DNA from: an uncultured Clostridia bacterium
Lineage (GTDB): Bacteria > Bacillota > Clostridia > UMGS1883
Direction of reading: 5' to 3'
DNA: 44,034 bases
Assembly: GCA_947629005.1 (NCBI GenBank)
Contig: CANRCD010000015.1
Location: 1-44,034 of the forward strand
Shown: positions 34,534-41,633 of the stretch, in pieces
Numbering within the stretch: position 1 is the stretch's first letter
Layout: each line of letters begins with the position of its first letter
Notes under the pieces: generated by a model
The model's input: only the letters and a program-made list of their open reading frames with translations
Databases searched by the model: none
What the model was told of the DNA's origin: nothing
Position numbers and translations under genes: made by a program

Positions 34534-35157
34534 ATGAAAAAACTTATCTGCGCTGCTTTGATACTCGCGCTTCTGCCTGTTACAGCCTTTGCCGCGGAGG
34601 ACAGCGCTGCAGCGGCGGAGAAACTTGGGCGGTACGGAATTATGACTGGAGGAGCGGACGGCGAGCTCAGACTTGGCGACAGCCTTACAAGGGCCGAGGC
34701 CGCGAAGCTGCTTTGCGCCGCAGGCCGTTTCGTCAATGAAACGGAGACAGACATCCCCGACGTGCCGAAAGAACATTGGGCGCGGCCTTATGTTCTCGCT
34801 GCCATCGGCCATGGCCTCATGGAGCTCCGTGAGGACGGCAACTTTAGTCCTGAAGCAGATGTTTCCAACGAGGAAATGGTAAAGATGCTGGTTATTTTGC
34901 TCGGTTGGCGAGAGGGCGCCGAGCAGCACGGCGGCTTCCCCGCAGGCTACACGAGCATTGCCGCGATTTTGGGTATTACTCAGGGGCTGAAGCTTAAACC
35001 CGGCGCGGCGGCAACGCGGGGCGACGCGGCTGTAATGCTTGCCAACGCCCTAGACGTGCCGGTCGAGGTAGCGGAGTTCGACGCCGAGCAGAATATCATG
35101 ACCCTCGCCCCGAGTGAAACCCTCCGTGAAATACTCAAAAATAGGGCGGGCGTCTGA
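34534..35157 (+). CDS. Secreted S-layer-homology (SLH) domain protein
   Basis: A 207-residue exported protein. Residues 1-21 are a signal peptide (MKKLICAALILALLPVTAFA). Two to three SLH-type units follow: LGRYGIMTGGADGELRLGDSLTRAEAAKLLC, then DVPKEHWARPYVLAAIGHGLM with FSPEADVSNEEMVKMLV, then a third weaker one with ATRGDAAVMLANAL. SLH repeats bind pyruvylated wall polymers. ATG at 34534 follows AAAGGAGG. It is 67 bases after the BlaR1-like gene with no obvious promoter between, only a GC-rich hairpin (near 34492-34510), so it may belong to the same regulon. Confidence 0.88.
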   Translation: MKKLICAALILALLPVTAFAAEDSAAAAEKLGRYGIMTGGADGELRLGDSLTRAEAAKLLCAAGRFVNETETDIPDVPKEHWARPYVLAAIGHGLMELREDGNFSPEADVSNEEMVKMLVILLGWREGAEQHGGFPAGYTSIAAILGITQGLKLKPGAAATRGDAAVMLANALDVPVEVAEFDAEQNIMTLAPSETLREILKNRAGV

Positions 35158-35182
35158 TTTTTGTGTAAAGAACAAAAATCAG
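35154..35182. repeat. Hairpin after the SLH gene, possible degraded copy of the structured repeat
   Basis: CTGATTTTTGT (35154-35164) and ACAAAAATCAG (35172-35182) form an 11-bp stem overlapping the SLH stop codon. The bases just after it, AAGCG A CGCTT then GTTCCGA (35186-35202), resemble the core and one arm of the three-armed repeat at 35337-35404. No T run follows, so termination is unsure. Confidence 0.5.
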
Positions 35183-35246
35183 GGTAAGCGACGCTTGTTC
35201 CGACGGTCTTATAGTACTTACGTCGCGGCTCGGGCGCACAAAAAAA

Positions 35247-36929
35247 TCACATCCCGAAGCTCGGGGCGCGATTTGGGTGCAGCGTCGTATTCGGGGCCCC
35301 CGCAAAGCTATAGGCTTTGTGGGGAAAAGGAGGAACAGCGGAGCGAGCCACGTTCCGATTTTCAAAAAGAAAATCGGAACAAGCGTAGCGAAGCTTGTTC
35401 CGATGTGGTGCGCCAGATGTTGCAAAACATGAACCACTCGGCCCGTCAGCGGCACCGCCGACGGCCTTTTCCACAAGCGACAGTTCAACCCTATTGTTGG
35501 CACCGCCCTTTCTATAATTCAACACAAGCACAAGCCTGTCGTCGTCATACAAATAGGCAGCGTTCAGCAACGTGTCTACGAGGAAAGCGCGGTACATCTC
35601 GTCGTTAATATTGCCGTCACGCAGACTCTCAAAAAAATAAACAATTTGATCACGCTCAATTTTCGGCTCCTTGACATTTTGCCGGGCGATCCCCTGCTCG
35701 ACGCGACCCTTTTCGTTCTCCAGCTCCACAAGGCGCGACTTCATGCTGGGCGTAACAATACCGTCCTCCATGGCGGCGAGCAAATTGTTTATTGACTTTT
35801 CAATGTCCTTTTTCCTTGCCTCCAAAGCGTCGAGGGCGCTATGATCCTGCTCGCGCTCTTGATACTCCATACACCCGTCGGCGACCTCATTTACAAAGTC
35901 GTCCGAATGTATCAGCTTCACCAGCTCGCCAACAACAAGCTCCTCAATCCAGCCCTTCGGGGCTCTTTCTTTTTTGCATTTATGAACCCGTCGGCCGTTG
36001 CAAGTGTAATAATTATACACCTCACCCGTCCGGCTCGTGCCACCGTCGCCGGTCATGGCCTCGCCGCAATGCCCGCAATATAACTTTGACGTCAGCAAAA
36101 AGGAGGTGTCGCGCTTTGCTGCTGGCGCCCTGTGGTGGCGAGCTAAAAGGGCTTGGCATTTTTCAAAAATATCTTTGTCAATCAAGGCGGGGATCACTCC
36201 TTCCTCGCGGATCAAGTCCTTATATGTGTAAATTCCTATATACTTCTCATTTTCTAAAATACGTCGCAGGCTCCCCTTGTTAAAAGGACCGCCCCGGCTC
36301 GTTTTGAAGCCATCAGCGTTAAGCCGATCGCAAATATCCTTTGCTCTCTCGCCGGCGGCATATTCCCGAAAAATTCGTTGCACGATCGGTCCCGTACCCG
36401 GATCGATCTCAAATTGACCGCCGGGACCCGTGCGCAGACCGAGCAACTTAACGCCGAGCGCCTTGTATTGCAGGGCGCTGTCATAATTTCCGCGCTGTAC
36501 GTTTTGGCTTAAGTTTTTACTGTAATACTCGGCGTACCCCTCCATGACAGCCTCTAAAATAATGCCCTCGTTCCCTTCGGGGATTGTTTCAGCGGCGTAA
36601 TACAGCCGGACACCGTTCTTTTTCAGCCTATACTTATAAGTTGCCGAGTCGTAACGGTTACGGGCGAAACGGTCCATTTTCCAGCATATAACCGCCTTGA
36701 AAATGCCGCGCTCGCTGTCGCGGATCATGCGCTGAAAATCCGGGCGCTTATCTGTCCGGCCGGTGAGGGCCTTGTCTGTATACTCTCCAACTATGGTGAA
36801 CCCCTTACTTTCGGCAAACTTCCGACATTCGCGAAGCTGGCCCTCTATGCTTTCCTCGCGCTGGCCGCTGGAGGAGTACCGAGCATAAATCACAGCCGGC
36901 GTGAAATATTGCGACGCTTGACTTTTCAT
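35247..36929 (-). CDS. Large serine recombinase (integrase)
   Basis: A 560-residue frame. Residues 12-160 are the resolvase catalytic domain with the nucleophile serine in YARYSSSGQREES (S19), DRPDFQRM-type substrate region and WKMDRFARN. The recombinase domain follows (ALGVKLLGLRTGPGG to LRRILENEKYIGIYTYKD), then a zinc ribbon (LYCGHCGEAMTG with C-x9-C at NYYTCNGRRVHKC) and a coiled coil (about 370-425). It integrates and excises the element. From about residue 504 on (SGAPHRNKLRYACSDF) the tail is encoded by the chromosomal repeat, so the true element-encoded protein may end differently in the circular form. The start overlaps the upstream gene by four bases after GGAGGGGG. Confidence 0.93.
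   Translation of the reverse strand: MKSQASQYFTPAVIYARYSSSGQREESIEGQLRECRKFAESKGFTIVGEYTDKALTGRTDKRPDFQRMIRDSERGIFKAVICWKMDRFARNRYDSATYKYRLKKNGVRLYYAAETIPEGNEGIILEAVMEGYAEYYSKNLSQNVQRGNYDSALQYKALGVKLLGLRTGPGGQFEIDPGTGPIVQRIFREYAAGERAKDICDRLNADGFKTSRGGPFNKGSLRRILENEKYIGIYTYKDLIREEGVIPALIDKDIFEKCQALLARHHRAPAAKRDTSFLLTSKLYCGHCGEAMTGDGGTSRTGEVYNYYTCNGRRVHKCKKERAPKGWIEELVVGELVKLIHSDDFVNEVADGCMEYQEREQDHSALDALEARKKDIEKSINNLLAAMEDGIVTPSMKSRLVELENEKGRVEQGIARQNVKEPKIERDQIVYFFESLRDGNINDEMYRAFLVDTLLNAAYLYDDDRLVLVLNYRKGGANNRVELSLVEKAVGGAADGPSGSCFATSGAPHRNKLRYACSDFLFENRNVARSAVPPFPHKAYSFAGAPNTTLHPNRAPSFGM
35337..35404 (-). repeat. Structured interspersed repeat, copy 2 (three-armed hairpin element)
   Basis: The middle arm ATCGGAAC (35373-35380) can pair with GTTCCGAT at 35397-35404 or at 35352-35359. 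The first pairing extends through the CAAGC/GCTTG core to a 12-bp stem (35373-35384 with 35393-35404), followed on the minus strand by TTTCTTTTT. The second is a perfect 12-bp stem (35352-35363 with 35369-35380) with an A5 loop. The core CAAGCGTAGCGAAGCTTG and the flank AGCGGAGCGAGCC match copy 1 at 11480-11565; the arms do not. It lies inside the reading frame of the recombinase tail. Confidence 0.7.
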
Positions 36930-37579
36930 GCTACGCCCCCTCCAGCGATAAATGCCGCCGCTGCCTTATATGCGTTTGTGCCTTTGTTTGGCTTTTTGAA
37001 GTCAGAAACGTCTCGACCTGTTATAGAACGAATTACCCCGGGATCGTTCAGAGCTTGATCCGCAAAGGCGTAAAAATGCCCAACCTCGGGATCGGCAAGC
37101 ATATCTCCGAATGGTTCACCGCGCAAGCTCTGGCGCACGGCGTAAATAAACAAAGCGGCGCGATCGCGGTCATTTGCGGCTGATACAATATGGCGAAATA
37201 GACCGTCTGCTCCTATACAAGCGGAATATTTCAACCCAAAACCATCGGCAAGCGCCACGAGCTCTGGGCCGGGACTTTCTTTACTGTCCTCGCCCGTCGC
37301 TCGACTTATCAAACAAGACACGTCGGACTTTGTAGAACCGGGAGGGATCACGAGGCCAAGATCGGCAGCATAGGCCAGTTGCTTGTCTGTTGGTTCCTCC
37401 AACTTATACGGCGTGTAATTTAATAAACTGCCAAGTTCGCCATCCGGTTTACCGAAGTCGAGGACACTAAGAACCCCGGCGGGATCGGACTCAATCTCCC
37501 GCATAGAGACTTTTACCGAAATAACAGGCTCGTCATTTTGGACGGGTTTGCCCTTCTTTAAAAAATTAAACAATCCCAT
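36926..37579 (-). CDS. Hypothetical element protein upstream of the integrase
   Basis: A 217-residue soluble protein I do not recognise. The N-terminus MGLFNFLKKGKPVQ is followed by a segment, PTDKQLAYAADLGLVIPPGS then TKSDVSCLISRA, that looks like the short helical motif (x-T-x-x-Q-x-x-Y-A-x-x-L-G) seen in several phage and element proteins. The C-terminal half is alpha-helical and Ala-rich. ATG at 37579 follows GGAGG. Its stop overlaps the integrase start (ATGA), so both are made from one mRNA. It might influence integration or excision, but nothing in it proves that. Confidence 0.75.
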   Translation of the reverse strand: MGLFNFLKKGKPVQNDEPVISVKVSMREIESDPAGVLSVLDFGKPDGELGSLLNYTPYKLEEPTDKQLAYAADLGLVIPPGSTKSDVSCLISRATGEDSKESPGPELVALADGFGLKYSACIGADGLFRHIVSAANDRDRAALFIYAVRQSLRGEPFGDMLADPEVGHFYAFADQALNDPGVIRSITGRDVSDFKKPNKGTNAYKAAAAFIAGGGVA

Positions 37580-37623
37580 TTTCAAACCTCCAATGCCCTG
37601 TAATATGCAGGGATTATTTTTTT

Positions 37624-38013
37624 CTATGACTCTTGTACCATGCCAGCCGAACCATATTTTTTATAGTTGCCGCTTGCGACCAAATCTTCGGCGTATCGCA
37701 ATAGGCGTTCTTTGCCTTCGTCGTTAAGGTCCCGATACAAATTGAGGAACTTTTTCTCGTCGCCAGCCATCGGCTCGTCAGTAGGGAAACCCGGCAGACC
37801 TTCGCGGGGATCGTCGGTCCAACCCAAAAGATACGCCGGCGAGCACCTAAGCGCCTGCGCAAATAATTCAACTGTGGAAGTATAAACATTTTTTATTACA
37901 TTTTTCTCGTACTTTTGAACGGCCGATCTGCTTATGCCAACGACTGCGCCAACTTCCTCCTGTGTTAGACCCATATCAATGCGCCGTTTCCGTAATCTTT
38001 CATTATCAAACAT
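37624..38013 (-). CDS. XRE-family repressor of the mobile element (CI-like)
   Basis: A 129-residue protein with a clean N-terminal XRE helix-turn-helix (NERLRKRRIDMGLTQEEVGA, then SRSAVQKYEKNVIKNVYTST) and an ALRCSPAYLLGW dimer-side segment, then a short helical tail (LYRDLNDEGKERLLRYAEDL) typical of phage repressors without a peptidase domain. ATG at 38013 follows AAAGGAGGG. The promoter at 38036-38064 faces the early plus-strand promoter at 38094-38122, and both overlap TTTGTAGCTT motifs, the likely operators. The gene probably keeps the element silent while integrated. Confidence 0.88.
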   Translation of the reverse strand: MFDNERLRKRRIDMGLTQEEVGAVVGISRSAVQKYEKNVIKNVYTSTVELFAQALRCSPAYLLGWTDDPREGLPGFPTDEPMAGDEKKFLNLYRDLNDEGKERLLRYAEDLVASGNYKKYGSAGMVQES

Positions 38014-38025
38014 TTTTTTCCCTCC

Positions 38026-38141
38026 TTTGTAGCTTATTATAACACATGCGGGAATAAAAATCAACATTTTTGAAAAAAAAATTCAAAAATAGCTTGACAA
38101 GCTACAAAAACGAGTGTATAATGAGATTATCAAGCTACAAA
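38026..38141. promoter_or_regulatory. Divergent promoters and shared operators of the element's genetic switch
   Basis: Minus promoter: TTGATT (38064-38059), 17 bases, TATAAT (38041-38036). Plus promoter: TTGACA (38094-38099), 17 bases, TATAAT (38117-38122). The palindrome TAGCTTG-A-CAAGCTA (38090-38104) covers the plus -35 box. Half sites of the same motif, TTTGTAGCTT (38026-38035) and CAAGCTACAAA (38131-38141), lie at both outer sides. The motif recurs at 39303-39321. This is the layout of a CI/Cro-type switch. Confidence 0.82.
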
Positions 38142-38159
38142 GCAAAGGAGCAAAAAAAT

Positions 38160-38744
38160 ATGATGTTAGAAGAATTTAAGGAAAGAACAGGTCGCTACCC
38201 TTCAATCGCTGAATTTAAGGCAATACAGAACGCATATATGAGCTTCGACGGCGACAAGGACGATTTTTGCCGGGCGTATCTTGAAAATGAGAATGGACTC
38301 GCCGAAAAAATTAGGCGTGCGATCGACACGGAGTATCTGAGAGCGAAGAATAAAAGCAAGACTAAAATCGTCGAGCTTGAGTCCAAAATCAGAAAGTTAG
38401 AAGAAGAGCTCGACAGGGAAATGGAGTGGAAGCCCTTCGTTGACGACAAAAATGTGCTTCAAGCCGAATATGACAAGCTGGCCGCCGACTCCTGCACCCG
38501 AACCTTGACCGATGACATGGCAAAGGAACTACTTTATAACGAATTTGGCTTCGCAAAAGAGAAAATCACGATCCACCACACAATTCCTAAACTCGAAGTA
38601 AATCGACACCGACTCCTCCGGCAAGTAGGCGAAATTGAAAGACGCCCACTCTATAACGCAACAGACTGGAATTATATTCGCTTTGACTGTGGCCGTCTGA
38701 GCTACGAATTAAGCAACGATAACCTTCGGCCCTTCCTTCATTAA
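38160..38744 (+). CDS. Hypothetical early protein of the mobile element
   Basis: A 194-residue protein, first gene of the plus-strand early operon. TGRYPSIAEFKAIQNAYMSF and DGDKDDFCRAYLENENGLAE at residues 13-55 look like a segment I remember from proteins of similar clostridial elements, usually of unknown function. Residues about 75-105 are a short coiled coil (KIVELESKIRKLEEELDREM). The C-terminal 90 residues are not recognised. ATG at 38160 has AAAGGAG nine bases upstream. It could act with the repressor or the replication proteins, but no catalytic motif is visible. Confidence 0.78.
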   Translation: MMLEEFKERTGRYPSIAEFKAIQNAYMSFDGDKDDFCRAYLENENGLAEKIRRAIDTEYLRAKNKSKTKIVELESKIRKLEEELDREMEWKPFVDDKNVLQAEYDKLAADSCTRTLTDDMAKELLYNEFGFAKEKITIHHTIPKLEVNRHRLLRQVGEIERRPLYNATDWNYIRFDCGRLSYELSNDNLRPFLH

Positions 38745-38771
38745 GGAGGGACCGAAAAGAAGGGAGCAAAA

Positions 38772-39014
38772 ATGAATATGAAAATTTTTTACACTTTTGG
38801 GAGCGATGAGCGTTTCCCGTTCCAAGGCGGCTGGATAGAAGTTGAAGCCCGGAACATAAGACAGGCGCACGCTATATTCCGAGCTCACTACCCCGACCGA
38901 ACACAGGGTGTCCTAAATTGCTCGGACTACTACGACGAACAACAATTCATTTCCAGCGGCATGTCCATAACCGGCAATCGGGGCGCATTTTGCCATCAAA
39001 AACTCACAGCATAG
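38772..39014 (+). CDS. Small conserved element protein
   Basis: An 80-residue protein with a compact alpha/beta look: FYTFGSDERFPFQGGWIEVE, then ARNIRQAHAIFRAHYPDR and LNCSDYYDEQQF. Proteins with this FGxDxxFPFxGGW start occur, as far as I recall, in many clostridial phages and conjugative elements; no function is known. ATG at 38772 follows AAGGGAG. It ends just before a small hairpin (CGCCCC ACG GGGGCG near 39021-39035). Confidence 0.75.
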   Translation: MNMKIFYTFGSDERFPFQGGWIEVEARNIRQAHAIFRAHYPDRTQGVLNCSDYYDEQQFISSGMSITGNRGAFCHQKLTA

Positions 39015-39097
39015 CCGAAACGCCCCACGGGGGCGTCTGTCGGACTCGGCCCACCGACACTGACGAGGCAGGCCAAAAAAGGAAAGGAGGCAATCGA

Positions 39098-39307
39098 ATG
39101 GTGAACACAACGGAGTTAAGGGTATACATGACGTTGCGCGACAATATGACGGTTAAAGAGCTTGCTCGTAAAATAGGCAAAAGCCCCGCCACTCTGAGCC
39201 GTTGGCTCGACAACAAAGACATGCCCGTAAGCAGCGCAGAAGCTATCGCTAACGTGTTGCATATACCCGAGGCGAAAATGACAAAAATTTTTTTTGCAAC
39301 TGTGTAG
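39098..39307 (+). CDS. Small XRE-type helix-turn-helix protein (Cro-like)
   Basis: A 69-residue DNA-binding protein made almost only of an XRE domain: LRDNMTVKELARKIGKSPATLSRWL is the helix-turn-helix, followed by SSAEAIANVLHIPEAKM. The size and its place in the early operon, opposite the CI-like repressor, suggest a Cro-like role. ATG at 39098 follows AAAGGAGG. A candidate operator (39303-39321) overlaps its stop codon. Confidence 0.85.
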   Translation: MVNTTELRVYMTLRDNMTVKELARKIGKSPATLSRWLDNKDMPVSSAEAIANVLHIPEAKMTKIFFATV

Positions 39308-39321
39308 CTTGACGCGCTACA
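39303..39321. promoter_or_regulatory. Operator-like dyad of the element
   Basis: TGTAGC, seven bases, GCTACA. The sequence GTAGCTTGAC matches the switch palindrome at 38090-38104 and its side motifs. No good -10 box follows, so it may be a remote repressor site or act inside the operon. Confidence 0.55.
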
Positions 39322-39344
39322 AAACCAAAAGGAAGTGAACCCAT

Positions 39345-39626
39345 ATGCCGCCCGAAGAATTTTCCGGCAATACAATGAACGCCATGGAACAGCTCGGCCG
39401 AGCTCTTTGCAAATTTGCCGAGGCCACCGCCAATGCTGTAATCGAGATCACCGAGGTTATCGCCTCAATAATTACGATTGCCACCATGCCGATTATGCCA
39501 ACCATGGGCGCGACAAACAAAAAATGGCTACACCTTTATAAGTACAGCAAAAAAGTTAGAACTCGCAAAAAATATCAAAAGAAAATTATCGAGGAATTTG
39601 CAAAAATGTTGAAAGAAGGTGGTTAA
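39345..39626 (+). CDS. Small hypothetical element protein with a hydrophobic segment
   Basis: A 93-residue protein. Residues about 25-55 (ATANAVIEITEVIASIITIATMPIMPTMG, in parts) are hydrophobic and could insert in a membrane. The last 35 residues are strongly basic (KKVRTRKKYQKKIIEEFAKM). ATG at 39345 follows AGGAAG. It abuts the next gene (stop TAA directly before ATG). Function unknown. Confidence 0.7.
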   Translation: MPPEEFSGNTMNAMEQLGRALCKFAEATANAVIEITEVIASIITIATMPIMPTMGATNKKWLHLYKYSKKVRTRKKYQKKIIEEFAKMLKEGG

Positions 39627-39827
39627 ATGGGAGGCTTACCTTATTACACCTGCCCATATTGCGGCAGTAATTTGGATCACGGCGAGCGTTGCACTTGCCG
39701 AGACGCGAAACCCTCCGAAACCGGCAGCTCCGGCGCTCAGACAGCGGCGCAGCCCGCAGTGCAGTCCGCGACCGGCGCCGAGCTCCGGCCGGAACCTCTG
39801 CGGCCCGCTCTCGCGTCCAGTGCGTAA
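39627..39827 (+). CDS. Small zinc-ribbon-like protein
   Basis: A 66-residue protein with YTCPYCGSNLDHGERCTC at its N-terminus, a likely four-cysteine zinc knuckle, followed by a low-complexity Ala/Pro/Ser tail. It starts directly after the previous stop codon, with AAGGTGG inside the preceding gene as ribosome site. Function unknown. Confidence 0.6.
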   Translation: MGGLPYYTCPYCGSNLDHGERCTCRDAKPSETGSSGAQTAAQPAVQSATGAELRPEPLRPALASSA

Positions 39828-39829
39828 GT

Positions 39830-39958
39830 TTGCGCTTAGAGCGGTGCCGCGTATGTGGGCGCGAGTGGAATATAAGCGTTAAAACCGTGCTACCGTTCAG
39901 CGGCTACGTTTGCCCAGTTTGCACGAGCAAAGAAATGAAAAGGAAGGTCAAATTATGA
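39830..39958 (+). CDS. Possible tiny zinc-ribbon protein (TTG start)
   Basis: A 42-residue reading frame with CRVCGREWNIS and YVCPVCTSKE, two CxxC pairs spaced for a zinc ribbon. Its stop overlaps the next ATG (ATGA), as do the other genes in this train. There is no clear ribosome site and the start must be TTG at 39830, three bases after the previous stop, so it would depend on translational coupling. Short conserved phage proteins of this form exist. Uncertain. Confidence 0.45.
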   Translation: MRLERCRVCGREWNISVKTVLPFSGYVCPVCTSKEMKRKVKL

Positions 39959-40173
39959 AAGTCGTCGGCAATAGCCCCGGCCCGGTGGAGATTGACCTCG
40001 GCGCCATGCCGAAACACGAGCGCGACCTAATGTGCCGAACGGTTCTCGGCGCCGTCGCCCGCATGTTTGAAAAACCCGAGGTAAAAGCAGATTATGAGTT
40101 GTGGAAAACCGACCACGAACGCTGGAAAGCGAAAAAACAGCGACAAAGGGAATTGAAGGGGGTGAACACATGA
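39955..40173 (+). CDS. Hypothetical element protein
   Basis: A 72-residue protein: VEIDLGAMPKHERDLMCRTVLGA, then a basic helical tail (ERWKAKKQRQRELKG). No recognised domain. ATG at 39955 follows AAGGAAGG. It overlaps both neighbours by four bases, so the train from 39345 to 40919 is translated as a unit. Confidence 0.72.
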   Translation: MKVVGNSPGPVEIDLGAMPKHERDLMCRTVLGAVARMFEKPEVKADYELWKTDHERWKAKKQRQRELKGVNT

Positions 40174-40919
40174 GCAACTTCCTTAAACTATTTGAAACCT
40201 ACGATCAGATCGTTTTCTTTGACACGGAAACAACCGGCCTTGACCACAACAAGAACAGAATAATTGAGCTTGCCGCCCTGCGTGTTGAAAAAAGCGCCGA
40301 CTTGCCGGAAGGGTATAAAACCACCCAAACGATGGACGTTTTTATAAACCTGCCTGACGGTGAAAAGGTTCCCGATGAAATTGTGAAATTGACTGGGATA
40401 ACCGACGCCACGCTGGAACAGGACGGCTACCCGGAACGACTTGCCGCCGAGTGGTTTGCTGACGCGATACGCTCGGGCCGGACGCTGCTCGCGGCCCACA
40501 ATGCGCAGTTTGATCTTCTTTTTGTCGAGGCCATGCTTTGCAGGGTGTACACATCGTTAGTGCTGCCGATCATAATTCAAAAATGTGACTACCTCGACAC
40601 GCTGACTGTTTACAAGGATCGTCGGGCCTATCCTCACAAACTTGCGAACGCGATCGCAGCTTACGGATTGGAGGATAAGGTGGAGAACTCACACCGAGCC
40701 TTTGACGATGTGGCGGCCCTGTTTGAGGTTTTCAAGGCCATGGACGCCGAGCGCCCGGACCTTGACACATACATAAATCGGTTTGGGTACAACCCTAAGT
40801 ATGGCATATACGGCCGAGAAATCAGCGGCGTGCGGTACTGCCCGCAGCCATTCCACGAAAAGATCGCCCCGCCGGAGCTCACGCTGCCGGCAATAGAGGC
40901 AAAAAGGAGAAAAAGATAA
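40170..40919 (+). CDS. DEDDh-type 3'-5' exonuclease (DnaQ/PolC epsilon-like)
   Basis: A 249-residue exonuclease. All motifs are present: FFDTETTG (Exo I, D18 and E20), AAHNAQFDLLF (Exo II) and SHRAFDDVAAL (Exo III, DEDDh form). The last 60 residues are an extra tail ending in a basic run. It may trim DNA during element replication or recombination. ATG at 40170 overlaps the previous stop, with AAGGGGGTG as ribosome site. The next gene starts on the final base of its stop codon. Confidence 0.9.
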   Translation: MSNFLKLFETYDQIVFFDTETTGLDHNKNRIIELAALRVEKSADLPEGYKTTQTMDVFINLPDGEKVPDEIVKLTGITDATLEQDGYPERLAAEWFADAIRSGRTLLAAHNAQFDLLFVEAMLCRVYTSLVLPIIIQKCDYLDTLTVYKDRRAYPHKLANAIAAYGLEDKVENSHRAFDDVAALFEVFKAMDAERPDLDTYINRFGYNPKYGIYGREISGVRYCPQPFHEKIAPPELTLPAIEAKRRKR

Positions 40920-41629
40920 TGAATAACAGCAAAAAAAGAACGGCGCCCGCCGCAAACAGACACCGTTCCACAAGCTCCAGACGCTCAATCAAAAGAGCCT
41001 TTAAAAATATTATAGCACAAATTAGAGCCTTCGTCAAGGATGACGAAATGTTTTTTGTCGGCATAATTGCCATAATCGCAATTTCGGTGATTGCGGCCGT
41101 TGTGGCCGTTGTGATCGCCCAAGATGAAGGGAAAAGGCCCGAAGGTCTGCCCGAGACACTGACGGCTCAAGCGACACCGCCCCCCGCCGTTTATTATTTT
41201 GAGTATGGCGACGGCTGTCCGATTAATATGGCCGAGTTGACGAGCGCATGGGCGAGCGAGGCCGGATTTGAACAGCGGTACACATTGACCGACGCCGAGC
41301 GCTGGGAGTTGGCGTCCGTGGTTACGGCCGAGGCTGGCGACGAACCCCTTGCCGGCAAAATGGCCGTTGCCCAATGTGTGCTTCAAGCGTGCGAGGACGA
41401 CGGCACACGCCCGTCGGACGCCCTGCGCAAGTACAATTATAGCAAGCGCCGGCCGGACCCTTCGTGGGAGTCCATGGAGGCCGTTGCTGCCGTTTTCGAC
41501 TTCGGCCGAATGGCGACCAGCGAGCCCATAAAATACTTTTACGCTCCCTCAGTGGTAAAAAGCGATTGGCACGAGTCGCAAGAACATGTCCTAACAATCA
41601 ATAATTTAAAATTTTTTAAGGAGAGATAA
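40919..41629 (+). CDS. Membrane-anchored SleB-type cell wall hydrolase
   Basis: A 236-residue protein with a basic N-terminus, one membrane segment at about 46-68 (FFVGIIAIIAISVIAAVVAVV) and a C-terminal hydrolase domain of the SleB/CwlJ family (Hydrolase_2): ERWELASVVTAEAGDEPLAG with the active-site glutamate, then AVAQCVLQACEDDG, and PSVVKSDWHESQEHVLTI near the end. Such enzymes cut peptidoglycan. In a mobile element this could open the wall for transfer or lysis. It is part of the overlapping gene train. Confidence 0.87.
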   Translation: MNNSKKRTAPAANRHRSTSSRRSIKRAFKNIIAQIRAFVKDDEMFFVGIIAIIAISVIAAVVAVVIAQDEGKRPEGLPETLTAQATPPPAVYYFEYGDGCPINMAELTSAWASEAGFEQRYTLTDAERWELASVVTAEAGDEPLAGKMAVAQCVLQACEDDGTRPSDALRKYNYSKRRPDPSWESMEAVAAVFDFGRMATSEPIKYFYAPSVVKSDWHESQEHVLTINNLKFFKER

Positions 41630-41633
41630 AGAA

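Noticed and set aside
38070-38159. Upstream extension of the first early gene to 38070
   Set aside because: It would include the early promoter and the operators; the ribosome site is placed for ATG at 38160.
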